Shown: positions 1-6,431 of the stretch, piece after piece
How positions within the stretch are numbered: the first letter of the stretch is position 1
Layout of the letters: each line of letters opens with the position of its first letter
Assembly: GCA_002785215.1 (NCBI GenBank)
Contig: PFMK01000092.1
Location: 1 to 13,009, forward strand
Direction of reading: 5' to 3'
Length of the DNA: 13,009 bases
Source: Candidatus Gottesmanbacteria bacterium CG_4_10_14_0_8_um_filter_37_24
Lineage (GTDB): Bacteria; Patescibacteriota; Microgenomatia; 2-02-FULL-39-11
Position numbers and translations under genes: made by a program
Notes under the pieces: model-generated
What the model saw: the letters and a program-made list of their open reading frames with translations, nothing else
Databases searched by the model: none
What the model was told of the DNA's origin: nothing

Positions 1-2
1 AT

Positions 3-143
3 GCAAGGAGAATAACTTTGGATAGGAATTACCATAGCGAGCCAATACCCGCCCATCAGTTTATCTACCAACCAAAATATATTATTGTATTATTAAAATA
101 CCTTGGCAGGGCAAATATAAACTGGCAGGAAATGAATCCTTAA
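3..143 (+). CDS. 3' end of an unidentified upstream gene (partial)
   Basis: A frame open from the left edge runs 46 codons to a TAA at 141-143 that overlaps the next ATG (143) as TAATG. This is the kind of coupling used by the tightly packed genes in the rest of the window. The visible peptide is rich in Tyr, Ile and Asn and ends in the residues NWQEMNP. I recognise no domain. From position it could be the C-terminus of another pilus-locus protein such as a pseudopilin, but that is inference. In DNA this AT-rich, 46 codons without a stop could occur by chance, so the call rests mainly on the TAATG junction. Confidence 0.4.
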   Translation, partial: ARRITLDRNYHSEPIPAHQFIYQPKYIIVLLKYLGRANINWQEMNP

Positions 144-1000
144 TGAAAACTCAAAAGTTGAATATAGATTTGCACAGGAACTCCGGTCAGGTGGTTCTCA
201 TCCTGATCCTGATTACCGTGGTTGGATTAACAATAGGTCTGGCTATGATTTCCAGGACAATTACGGATATCAGAATAACCTCACAGATTGAAGAATCAAG
301 CAGGGCCTTTTCAGCGGCTGAGGCGGGTGTGGAATCTGCACTGAGAACTGTTCAAATTGCTCCTACAGGTACCTACTCATTGAATCTGTCTAATTCTGAA
401 GCTTCCTATAAGATAGATACGCTTGGAAAATCGAGCGATTTATATGTGTTTCCAGTGACCAAAGTCGGACAGACACAAACACTGTGGTTTATAGAACACC
501 TTACAGATGGCACTTTAGATGAAACTAATCCGTATGCCGTCTATAGTACTTTTGAAATATGTTGGTCAAGTAATGCAGCCCTTATCGCTACTTTATTATA
601 TAAGGATGTTGATGGTTTTTATAAAATTGCCAAGGCCGCTTATGAACCAGTAGGAGGAAGAAATGCTGATTTTAATGTGGTGACAGATACAGCAGGAGGT
701 TATTGTCCGTTTGGAGGAGGAACAGGATTTTCCTACAAAGTAGAATTAAATAAAAATCCTTTATTTTGGACAGGACTTACTTTAAATCCTGTTGCCAAGC
801 TTATCATGTTGAGACTGCAACCCGCTTATTTTGATACTTCCATAGCAGTCCAACCAAGCGCTTCATTACCGTCTCAAGGAAAACAGGTAATCTCTGTAGG
901 TAAAACAAATACCGGAGTTATACGGAAAATCCAGGTAACTCAAGGCTATTTTACTTTACCGGAAATATTTAACTTTTCTTTTTTTGATGAGCAAAACTAA
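143..1000 (+). CDS. PilX-like type IV pilus accessory / minor pilin-like membrane protein
   Basis: A 285-residue protein with a short basic N-terminus, one hydrophobic helix at about residues 17-37, and an amphipathic continuation containing AFSAAEAGVESAL (residues 55-67). This arrangement is typical of the N-terminal domain of PilX-type minor pilins, where SGQVVL (14-19) takes the place of the peptidase-cleaved G-x-E segment. The +5 glutamate of classical pilins is absent, so processing by a prepilin peptidase is uncertain. The rest is a predicted exported, beta-rich domain with two cysteines (C140, C188) that could form a disulfide, and a C-terminal stretch RKIQVTQGYFTLPEIF. It is the first full gene of the locus leading to pilM, pilN and pilO, which supports a pilus role. 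The ATG overlaps the preceding TAA; AGGA lies 12 nt upstream. The family assignment is by pattern, not by search. Confidence 0.6.
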   Translation: MKTQKLNIDLHRNSGQVVLILILITVVGLTIGLAMISRTITDIRITSQIEESSRAFSAAEAGVESALRTVQIAPTGTYSLNLSNSEASYKIDTLGKSSDLYVFPVTKVGQTQTLWFIEHLTDGTLDETNPYAVYSTFEICWSSNAALIATLLYKDVDGFYKIAKAAYEPVGGRNADFNVVTDTAGGYCPFGGGTGFSYKVELNKNPLFWTGLTLNPVAKLIMLRLQPAYFDTSIAVQPSASLPSQGKQVISVGKTNTGVIRKIQVTQGYFTLPEIFNFSFFDEQN

Positions 1001-1017
1001 GAAACTCACAGAACTTA

Positions 1018-1047
1018 TTGACTTTAAAGATAAATATTAGATATGAT
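1018..1047 (+). promoter_or_regulatory. Sigma-70-type promoter for the pilM operon
   Basis: The -35 box TTGACT (1018-1023) and -10 box TATGAT (1042-1047) are 18 bp apart; each differs from consensus at one position. Transcription would start near 1054 and give a leader of about 25 nt before the ATG at 1079. The alternative ATG at 1043 lies inside the -10 box, which argues against its use as a start codon. Confidence 0.6.
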
Positions 1048-1067
1048 TAAAAAGAAGCTTATAAAAT

Positions 1068-1076
1068 GGAGGAGGT
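1068..1076 (+). promoter_or_regulatory. Strong Shine-Dalgarno site deciding the start at 1079
   Basis: GGAGGAGGT lies immediately before the ATG at 1079; its first GGAGG ends 6 nt before the start codon. No other gene in the window has a comparable site. It fixes the start of the following gene 12 codons downstream of the longest open frame. Confidence 0.75.
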
Positions 1077-1078
1077 AT

Positions 1079-1549
1079 ATGAAAAATAATAACAAACAGG
1101 TTTTATTGTTAATTTTTATTGTTGTAATCGTTGGATTCGTTATTGGAGCTGTATTAAACAGACAACCAGCCAAAACGCCGGAAGATAAATCTACAGCTTC
1201 TAAAATGATAACCCCGGGGAAGGATGAGGTTCCTCAAAGCAAAGAAAAAGAAATTCAAGATAAGTACTATCCCTCCCCTACTCAAATTAAAATATCAGAT
1301 GTTCCAGTACCGACCAGCGATCCTTATATTGATTACCCATCGGTTGTATATGCGAAAACAGATGAAAAGATTTCCTTAACCTTTCCCGGCGGGGCTGGAG
1401 ATTGGCCAAAAAGCATTAAATTAACCGTAAATAAGGTTATTGACGGAAAAAATGTTATAGGTACCTGGGATGATATTAAGGTAGGTCAGCATGTCAGAGT
1501 TAAAATTATCAAACCTGGAAAAGAGGGAGAAATATATATTAAAATGTAG
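1079..1549 (+). CDS. Single-pass membrane protein of unknown function in a pilus locus
   Basis: From the ATG at 1079 the product has 156 residues. It has a short polar N-terminus (MKNNNKQ), one hydrophobic helix at about residues 8-26, a charged and proline-rich linker (about 28-85), and a small C-terminal domain of about 65 residues with TFPGGAGDWP and a probable beta-barrel-like segment (TWDDIKVGQHVRVKII). I do not recognise the family. The topology implies a C-terminal domain outside the cytoplasmic membrane. It lies directly upstream of pilM and shares its promoter, and no PilP or PilQ is visible nearby, so a role as a periplasm-facing or wall-facing partner of the PilMNO platform is possible but is only inference from position. 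The longer start at 1043 is rejected because it lies in the -10 box and has no ribosome-binding site. Confidence 0.75.
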   Translation: MKNNNKQVLLLIFIVVIVGFVIGAVLNRQPAKTPEDKSTASKMITPGKDEVPQSKEKEIQDKYYPSPTQIKISDVPVPTSDPYIDYPSVVYAKTDEKISLTFPGGAGDWPKSIKLTVNKVIDGKNVIGTWDDIKVGQHVRVKIIKPGKEGEIYIKM

Positions 1550-1567
1550 AATAATAAATGAAAAGAC

Positions 1568-2596
1568 ATGTCAAAAATACTGCTCGGCCTCGATATAGGA
1601 ACCCATACTATTAAGTGTGTACAATTATCAAGAGAGAAAGAAATAACCGCTTTACTTGCAGCCGGATACATACCGACACCAATCAGCTCAATATCATCTA
1701 ATACCCAGAATGATGAAAAAGTTATTGCAGGAAGCATTAACAGGCTCGTCCATGACATGAAAGTATCCACAACCGATGTGGTTGTTTCTCTGCCTTCTTC
1801 CAAAGTCATCACAAGAGTAGTACAAATACCTATCATGTCTGAAAAAGAACTGGATTCAAGCATTCAGTGGGAAGCGGAACAATATATTCCATGGCAACTG
1901 TCTCAGGTAAAAATTGATTATGATATCATCCTGAGAGATGAATCAGCCGGAAAAATGAGTGTTTTGATGGTTGCGGCCCCGATCATACTCATAGAAAAAT
2001 ATATGAGATTGATAACTTTATCCGGCCTAAATCCCATTGCGCTAGAGCCTGATATACTAGCCGTAACCAGAGTGATATCAGAAGGGTTTGAGACTTTACC
2101 AAATATTCTTGTTGCTTCAATCGGCGCAACGACGACTGATATCGCTCTTATAAGAGATAAAATACTGATTTATACCAAATCTTACCCTGTTGGCGGTTCT
2201 ACTTTGACGAAGGCTATTGCAGAAGAACTTGGTTTTGAAGCTTCTCAAGCTGAAGAGTACAAAAAAACATACGGTTTTGAAGAGGACAAATTAGAGGGGA
2301 AAATTGCCAAAATACTGATGCCTTATTTTACAAATATATTAAATGAAATGGAAAAAACAATAACTTATTTCAAGGAACAATATCCGAAAGAAGAGATAAA
2401 ATTAGCAGTAATAAACGGCGGTACCGCAAGAATTCCTCAGTTGATGACTCTGATGACAAAAAATATCGGAATAGATTCACAAATAAGCAATCCTCTATCC
2501 GTACTTTCGATAGATCCTAATATTCTGCCGATAGTATCTCCTGATTCCCCGATCTATACTACAGCAGTTGGTTTAGCCATGAAAGAAGTAGAATAG
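1568..2596 (+). CDS. pilM: Type IV pilus assembly protein PilM (actin-like ATPase)
   Basis: A 342-residue member of the PilM/FtsA/MreB actin-like superfamily. PilM is a cytoplasmic nucleotide-binding protein that binds the N-terminal tail of PilN and anchors the pilus alignment complex. Visible motifs are the first phosphate loop GLDIGTHTIKCVQL (7-20), the PilM-typical SSIQWEAEQYIPW (97-109), the second phosphate motif region SIGATTTDIALI (184-195), and the adenosine-binding region INGGTARIPQL (282-292). Length is normal for the family. One oddity is that the second phosphate motif normally starts with Asp (DIG) but here has Ser184, which may weaken metal or nucleotide handling. The gene is 18 bp after the preceding one and 5 bp before the pilN-like gene. 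There is no strong Shine-Dalgarno site. Confidence 0.93.
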   Translation: MSKILLGLDIGTHTIKCVQLSREKEITALLAAGYIPTPISSISSNTQNDEKVIAGSINRLVHDMKVSTTDVVVSLPSSKVITRVVQIPIMSEKELDSSIQWEAEQYIPWQLSQVKIDYDIILRDESAGKMSVLMVAAPIILIEKYMRLITLSGLNPIALEPDILAVTRVISEGFETLPNILVASIGATTTDIALIRDKILIYTKSYPVGGSTLTKAIAEELGFEASQAEEYKKTYGFEEDKLEGKIAKILMPYFTNILNEMEKTITYFKEQYPKEEIKLAVINGGTARIPQLMTLMTKNIGIDSQISNPLSVLSIDPNILPIVSPDSPIYTTAVGLAMKEVE

Positions 2597-2601
2597 TTGA
2601 T

Positions 2602-3162
2602 ATGACAAAACACAGTGTAAATTTGATAATAAAAAAAGATGACGATTCACTGCTTATCAAAAGACTGAAAAAATATCTTCCCCTTACTTCTGGAATAAGT
2701 TTTCTAATTTTTATTATTGCTACAGTTGTCACATATATTTTCTTAAATGGGAATATAGCTGAATATAATTCGTTAAAAAGAGAGGTGACTGTTTTAGAAG
2801 AGAGAATTAAGAGCCAGCAACAAAACGAAGATATATATATATCTACCGGCAAAACGTTGACCGGAATTGAGAAGATACTGTTTTTATCAATTAATTTCAA
2901 TCCGGTTTTATCGGAAGTTATTAATTTACCTACAGAAGGCATAACCATTCCCAATGCATCTTGCGATAAATTAGGCAATTTATCCTTTAAAATGGTCGCT
3001 TCTTCCTCTTCAAAATTAGATAATTTTATTACACATCTTTTAAATAAAGAGACTAAGTCAAAACTATATTCGAATATGAAAGCAGGAGGTATAGTAAGGA
3101 ATGAAAAAGGTAATTATAGTATGTCTATTTCCCTTAATGTTGATAAAACATTATTGAAATAA
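2602..3162 (+). CDS. pilN: PilN-like type IV pilus inner-membrane protein
   Basis: A 186-residue protein with the topology of PilN: a short cytoplasmic tail (1-28) starting with HSVNLI, which resembles the conserved PilN peptide that docks on PilM; one membrane helix (about 29-48); a short coiled coil (about 51-75, NSLKREVTVLEERIKSQQQ); and an extracytoplasmic domain likely of the ferredoxin-like fold (about 100-186). In the family, PilN pairs with PilO through these outer domains and links PilM to the membrane. Sequence conservation in this family is low, so the call depends heavily on the order pilM-pilN-pilO and on topology. It is separated from pilM by 5 bp and from the next gene by 1 bp, which suggests coupled translation. 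Confidence 0.8.
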   Translation: MTKHSVNLIIKKDDDSLLIKRLKKYLPLTSGISFLIFIIATVVTYIFLNGNIAEYNSLKREVTVLEERIKSQQQNEDIYISTGKTLTGIEKILFLSINFNPVLSEVINLPTEGITIPNASCDKLGNLSFKMVASSSSKLDNFITHLLNKETKSKLYSNMKAGGIVRNEKGNYSMSISLNVDKTLLK

Positions 3163-3163
3163 T

Positions 3164-3892
3164 ATGAAACAACATTTCAATATCAATATAGTATTTCTAA
3201 GAAAATACGAAATCTTAATTGCTTCCACACTGGTAATTATCACAGTTATTATTTTAACTTATATTTTTTTAATTCCAAACATATATAAAGCAACAAAAAT
3301 GTCTAACGATCAAAAATCGCTTAGGATAAGAATTAGTTCTTTAAAAAAGAAAGATAATAACTTATCCTCCATAGATTTCACCAAATATTCAAATGCATTA
3401 CCGAAGGTATATAAAGTATTACCGCTCACAAAGGATTATGTATCATTTTTTCTAAGATTCGATGAGTTACAATCAAATACCGGTATTACATTAGACAGTA
3501 CTACTTTCCAGTTAGGTGTAATTTCTTCTGAATCAGCTACAATTAATAAAACAGATTCTGCGTATGAAATTCCAGTGACAATGCAGGTTACCGGCAATTA
3601 CCGGCAGATGCAAAATTTCATAGAAGCGCTGACTGATTTATCCGGTCGGTTGATAACTTTAAATAATGTTGACTGGAGGATCAACGGTAATACGATTACT
3701 GCAGGATATTTAGGAAAATCATATTACAATCCGATTTCCCGGTCGGTTATAGCAATAACAGCGCCAGTAATAATTATTGATAAAAATAAAGAAGAAATAC
3801 TGAATAATATAATAAAAAAACAGATACATGCAGGTACAGATGAGATAAACACAGAAGATATTAAGGTGGGGAAAAAGAATATATTTAATTGA
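3164..3892 (+). CDS. pilO: PilO-like type IV pilus inner-membrane protein
   Basis: A 242-residue protein with a short N-terminal tail, one membrane helix (about 17-38), a short helical linker (about 45-65), and a C-terminal ferredoxin-like domain with the segment IPVTMQVTGNYRQMQNFIEAL (136-156, IPVTM through FIEAL) followed by LITLNNVDW, a layout typical of PilO. PilO heterodimerises with PilN to form the inner-membrane alignment ring. The C-terminal 45 residues (about 197-242) are a hydrophobic then lysine- and asparagine-rich tail beyond the usual fold. The start codon is 1 bp after the pilN-like stop. The 3' end overlaps the convergent trmD gene by 8 bp, leaving no room for a terminator. 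No PilP or PilQ gene follows. Confidence 0.8.
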   Translation: MKQHFNINIVFLRKYEILIASTLVIITVIILTYIFLIPNIYKATKMSNDQKSLRIRISSLKKKDNNLSSIDFTKYSNALPKVYKVLPLTKDYVSFFLRFDELQSNTGITLDSTTFQLGVISSESATINKTDSAYEIPVTMQVTGNYRQMQNFIEALTDLSGRLITLNNVDWRINGNTITAGYLGKSYYNPISRSVIAITAPVIIIDKNKEEILNNIIKKQIHAGTDEINTEDIKVGKKNIFN

Positions 3893-4592
3893 TTTTCTTT
3901 TGCTTCTTTTTTTTCCAAATAGTTATTTTTTGATGGTTTCCGGATAACAATACTTCCGGTACTTTCATTTTTTCATATTCATATGGACGTGTAAACTGAG
4001 GTTCTTCGTGCGTAAAGCTTGTAGAGAATGACTCATTTTTTATCGCTTCTTCGCTTAAAACTCCGCTGACTAGTCGACAAACGGAATCTACAATAACCAT
4101 AGCTGGTATTTCGCCACCTGTTAGTATATAGTCGCCGATAGATATGCTTTCATCTATATATTTATTTATTCTAGCATCTATTCCTTCATAATGACCGCAG
4201 ACGAGTATCAGATGATCAAGCTTTGATAATTCAAATGCTTTTTTTTGGGAATATGTTTTACCCTTTGGATCCATCAATATTATTTTTTCTTTTATCCTGT
4301 AGTTTATTTTAAGCTGGCAGTTTACCGATGATTTATTATTTTGCTTTAGATGTTCACGGTAGTTAATTTTAGCTTGCATTATTGCTTTATGTACTACATC
4401 GACTTTGATGATCATTCCCTTTCCTCCACCATATGGTTTATCATCAACGGTTTTGTAAGAACCAATGGCAAAATCCCTGATATCTATTAAATAAAAATTT
4501 ACTAAACCTCTTTTTTGTGCACGGCCAATAATTGAGTAAGAAAAGATATCCTTAAATATTTTGGGAAAAAGAGTTACTGTAGAAATAAACAC
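3885..4592 (-). CDS. trmD: tRNA (guanine-N1-)-methyltransferase TrmD
   Basis: A 235-residue SPOUT-class enzyme that uses S-adenosylmethionine to methylate N1 of G37 in tRNAs with G at position 36, preventing +1 frameshifts. The N-terminus has TVTLFPKIF (5-13), followed by DKPYGGGKGM (51-60). The trefoil-knot cofactor site is covered by LVCGHYEGIDARI (130-142) and SIGDYILTGGEIPAMVIVDS (151-170); Asp169 matches the catalytic Asp of the family. The C-terminus has LSGNHQKITIWKKK. The start is GTG (4590-4592), chosen because the family begins right at this strand; no Shine-Dalgarno site is visible. An insertion at about 78-100 separates two copies of KINYR (75-79, 95-99). The gene is last in the leftward block and its end overlaps the pilO-like gene by 8 bp. 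Confidence 0.96.
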   Translation of the reverse strand: MFISTVTLFPKIFKDIFSYSIIGRAQKRGLVNFYLIDIRDFAIGSYKTVDDKPYGGGKGMIIKVDVVHKAIMQAKINYREHLKQNNKSSVNCQLKINYRIKEKIILMDPKGKTYSQKKAFELSKLDHLILVCGHYEGIDARINKYIDESISIGDYILTGGEIPAMVIVDSVCRLVSGVLSEEAIKNESFSTSFTHEEPQFTRPYEYEKMKVPEVLLSGNHQKITIWKKKKQKKIN

Positions 4593-4620
4593 AGTATTTA
4601 TTGATGATTAAGAGATGGAC

Positions 4621-4851
4621 TTAAACAACTTCAATTCTGACTCTTATACCTTTTTTTATTGCTAATATTTTAATCACATTTCTTAGTGCCTGGATTATTT
4701 TCCCTTGTTTTCCAATGATTTTGCCCATGTCTTCTTTATCGCTGGATATTATGTATTGATAATAATTATTATCAATAATTTGTTCATCAACCTTAATTTT
4801 TTCTTTATGGTCCAGAAACTGGGATAATACGTAAACCAGAAAGTCTTTCAT
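4621..4851 (-). CDS. khpA: KH-domain RNA-binding protein KhpA (YlqC)
   Basis: A 76-residue protein consisting of one KH domain, normal for KhpA. The RNA-binding loop GKIIGKQGKII (43-53) contains the invariant GxxG (GKQG). An amphipathic helix (ALRNVIKILAIKKG) and a final strand (RVRIEVV) complete the fold. In other bacteria KhpA with KhpB binds many RNAs and influences cell division and elongation; KhpB is not seen here. Its ATG overlaps the stop codon of rpsP as ATGA, the usual coupling for this gene pair, and trmD follows after 28 bp. In Firmicutes rimM lies between khpA and trmD but it is absent here. Confidence 0.93.
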   Translation of the reverse strand: MKDFLVYVLSQFLDHKEKIKVDEQIIDNNYYQYIISSDKEDMGKIIGKQGKIIQALRNVIKILAIKKGIRVRIEVV

Positions 4852-5078
4852 AATTTTAGTAGTTTTCGAACTGGTTGTGTTGGTTTTGCACCTCTATCCA
4901 ACCAAATTTTGAGATTTTCTTTATCGACATTTAATTCCGGTGGTTTGATTGTTGGATTGTACGTTCCAATTGCGGATATTACCTTGCCGTCTCTTTTTGT
5001 TGATTCATCTGCAATTACAATCCGATAGATGCCCAACCTCTTTCGGCCAATTCTTTTTAATTTTATTTTTGTTGACAT
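4848..5078 (-). CDS. rpsP: 30S ribosomal protein S16
   Basis: A 76-residue S16 (bS16), slightly shorter than the usual 80-90 residues. It has the N-terminal strand KIKLKRIGRKRLGIYRIVIAD (4-24, KIKLKR through VIAD), the ESTKRDGKVISAIGTYNP region, and the helix ENLKIWLDRGAKPTQPVRKLL, all hallmarks of the family. S16 binds 16S rRNA early in 30S assembly. It overlaps khpA by 4 bp. The 34-bp gap from rnc contains a TATAAT element and a short inverted repeat, so the rpsP-khpA-trmD segment may also have its own promoter. Confidence 0.97.
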   Translation of the reverse strand: MSTKIKLKRIGRKRLGIYRIVIADESTKRDGKVISAIGTYNPTIKPPELNVDKENLKIWLDRGAKPTQPVRKLLKL

Positions 5079-5085
5079 AATTTAT

Positions 5086-5102
5086 ATCTGATTATAACAG
5101 AT
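5086..5102 (-). promoter_or_regulatory. Possible internal promoter with inverted repeat before rpsP
   Basis: On the minus strand a TATAAT (5096-5091) lies 12 nt upstream of the rpsP ATG, inside the loop of an inverted repeat with arms ATCTG and CAGAT (5086-5090 and 5098-5102). No good -35 box is found 16-18 bp upstream. If this is a promoter, the leader would be only a few nucleotides, which fits genes without a Shine-Dalgarno site. Chance occurrence in such AT-rich DNA is quite possible. Confidence 0.25.
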
Positions 5103-5112
5103 CCTTATTATA

Positions 5113-5805
5113 TTATTTATTCATCCATTTCTCAAGAGCATCAATGGCTGCATATTGTTCTGCTTCATGTTTATTTTTTCCTGCTCCTTTACCCCATAGT
5201 TTTTCACCAACATACACTCCTATAGTAAATTTTTTGGCATGGTCAGGGCCTTCTTCCTTAACTACCTTGTATAAGGGAGAGATCTTATTGGCTTCCTGTA
5301 CCTTCTCCTGAAACATGCTTTTTGCGTCTTTATAAGATTTATTTTTGATAATCTTAGGAAGTATCGGTTGAAGTATGATTTCCAAAATAATTTTTTTTAC
5401 AGCAGTTAATCCCTGATCTACATAAATCGCTCCAATAACAGCTTCAAGAGTGTCAGCCAGCAGAGACGGGTTATTTCTGCCACCACTCTCTTCTTCTCCA
5501 CGGGATAAAAGTAAATAATCTCCGAGATTGATCGATTTAGAGATCAATGCAAGCGTAGGTGTTTTAACTAAACTTGATCTAAGGTTTGTTAATTCTCCTT
5601 CAGATAAATCCGGATACTTATGATAAAGATAATCTGAAACGATGTAAGACAAAATACTATCACCCAAGAATTCAAGCCTCTCGTTTGAATTTAGTTTTTG
5701 TTTGCTTTCATTTATATAAGATCTGTGAACGAATGACTGTTTTATCAACATCTCATTTTTAATTGAGATACCTAGTCTTTCCGTTAATTTATCGAAATTA
5801 ATCAT
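5113..5805 (-). CDS. rnc: Ribonuclease III
   Basis: A 230-residue double-stranded-RNA endonuclease for rRNA precursor processing and mRNA turnover. The catalytic domain carries the signature NERLEFLGDS (41-50; E42, E45 and D49 being metal or signature residues) and ADTLEAVIGAIYVDQG (117-132, with D118 and E121). The C-terminal dsRNA-binding domain (about 159-226) has DAKSMFQEKVQE and ends KHEAEQYAAIDALEKW. Length is normal. I chose the ATG at 5803-5805: it fits the usual N-terminus, follows the acyl-carrier-like stop after 4 bp, and has AGAGGA about 11 nt upstream. A TTG ten codons further upstream would overlap the preceding gene. The gene order acpP-rnc is ancestral in many bacteria. Confidence 0.96.
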   Translation of the reverse strand: MINFDKLTERLGISIKNEMLIKQSFVHRSYINESKQKLNSNERLEFLGDSILSYIVSDYLYHKYPDLSEGELTNLRSSLVKTPTLALISKSINLGDYLLLSRGEEESGGRNNPSLLADTLEAVIGAIYVDQGLTAVKKIILEIILQPILPKIIKNKSYKDAKSMFQEKVQEANKISPLYKVVKEEGPDHAKKFTIGVYVGEKLWGKGAGKNKHEAEQYAAIDALEKWMNK

Positions 5806-5809
5806 GAAA

Positions 5810-6052
5810 TTAAAGATCCTCTGAATTTTCTTCAATTAAATTTTGTATATCGCTTACTGATTTAATCGACTCAATATCGATATTGTCCGGTAGCGCAAAT
5901 TTCAACTTACGGGAAAGGATTGTTAGAATGTCAATAATCTCCAGTTGAGTTAGATTTAAATCTGATGCTAGTTTTGCATCCGGTTCAATTATATTGTCTG
6001 AAACGCCAAATTGCTCCGAAATAATATTTTTTATTGAACCCAAATTATTCAT
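5810..6052 (-). CDS. Acyl carrier protein-like protein lacking the phosphopantetheine serine
   Basis: An 80-residue protein with the length and four-helix pattern of acyl carrier proteins: an N-terminal helix (SIKNIISEQFGV), the helix II entry SDLNLTQLEIIDIL (30-43), then FALPDNIDIESIKSVSDIQNL (52-72, FALPD through IQNL), matching the ACP 'IPD...I.TV.D...YI' pattern. It lies directly before rnc, the standard place of acpP. Aligning with the DSL motif (D35-S36-L37 in E. coli AcpP) gives T35-Q36-L37, so the Ser that carries 4'-phosphopantetheine is Gln. It therefore cannot be modified at that site, unless my alignment is off, and no Ser is near (closest S30). No fatty-acid synthesis genes are nearby. 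A non-acyl role, for example as a small protein partner, is possible but unknown. It overlaps nusB by 8 bp and ends 4 bp before rnc. Confidence 0.8.
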   Translation of the reverse strand: MNNLGSIKNIISEQFGVSDNIIEPDAKLASDLNLTQLEIIDILTILSRKLKFALPDNIDIESIKSVSDIQNLIEENSEDL

Positions 6053-6431
6053 GCTTATTTATATTATATATAGTTCCCAAAACTCCGTTTATAAATGAGG
6101 GACTACCGTCTCCTCCAAATGCTTTTCCTAATTCGACTGCTTCGTCTATTATAACTTTTACCGGTTGAGCTTTCTCGAATAGTAATTCATAAATCGCGAG
6201 TCTAAGGATTGCTACATCTATTTTAGCAATCTTTTCTAAAGGAAATTGAGGAGCTGAAGTTGAGATAATCTTATCAATAGCATCAGAATTTTGGACAATT
6301 TTTTCGAAAGACTCATTTTTAAATCGTCTTCTATAACCTACACATCTTATATCATCATCGAAACTTAATGAGAATAATTGTTGAATGATTTTTATCCTAT
6401 TAAGGTGACGGGGATCGAGTTTTTTTTTCAT
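6045..6431 (-). CDS. nusB: Transcription antitermination factor NusB
   Basis: A 128-residue all-helical protein of the NusB family, which with S10 (NusE) binds boxA RNA and supports antitermination in rRNA operons. The C-terminal half is clearly conserved: PLEKIAKIDVAILRLAIYEL (64-83), then PVKVIIDEAVELGKAFGGDGS (90-110, PVKVII through GGDGS) and FINGVLGTI (113-121). The N-terminal half (HLNRIKIIQQLFSLSF) replaces the usual R.xAlQ.LY pattern and is more divergent. The ATG shares one base with the rpmF stop (TAATG) and the 3' end overlaps the acyl-carrier-like gene by 8 bp, so the three are likely translated together. Confidence 0.93.
   Translation of the reverse strand: MKKKLDPRHLNRIKIIQQLFSLSFDDDIRCVGYRRRFKNESFEKIVQNSDAIDKIISTSAPQFPLEKIAKIDVAILRLAIYELLFEKAQPVKVIIDEAVELGKAFGGDGSPSFINGVLGTIYNINKHE

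Noticed and set aside
1043..1078. Twelve-codon N-terminal extension of the unrecognised membrane protein
   Set aside because: The ATG lies inside a good -10 box and lacks a ribosome-binding site, while the ATG at 1079 follows GGAGGAGGT.
1486..1863. Minus-strand open frame of 125 codons opposite pilM
   Set aside because: No recognisable domain, and it lies entirely within better-supported genes on the plus strand; a shadow of their codon use.
2559..2978. Minus-strand open frame of 139 codons opposite the pilN-like gene
   Set aside because: It is antisense to a gene with clear topology and operon context, and the translation shows no domain.
5806..5835. TTG start giving RNase III ten more residues
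   Set aside because: It overlaps the preceding gene, and the family normally starts near the ATG at 5805, which has AGAGGA upstream.
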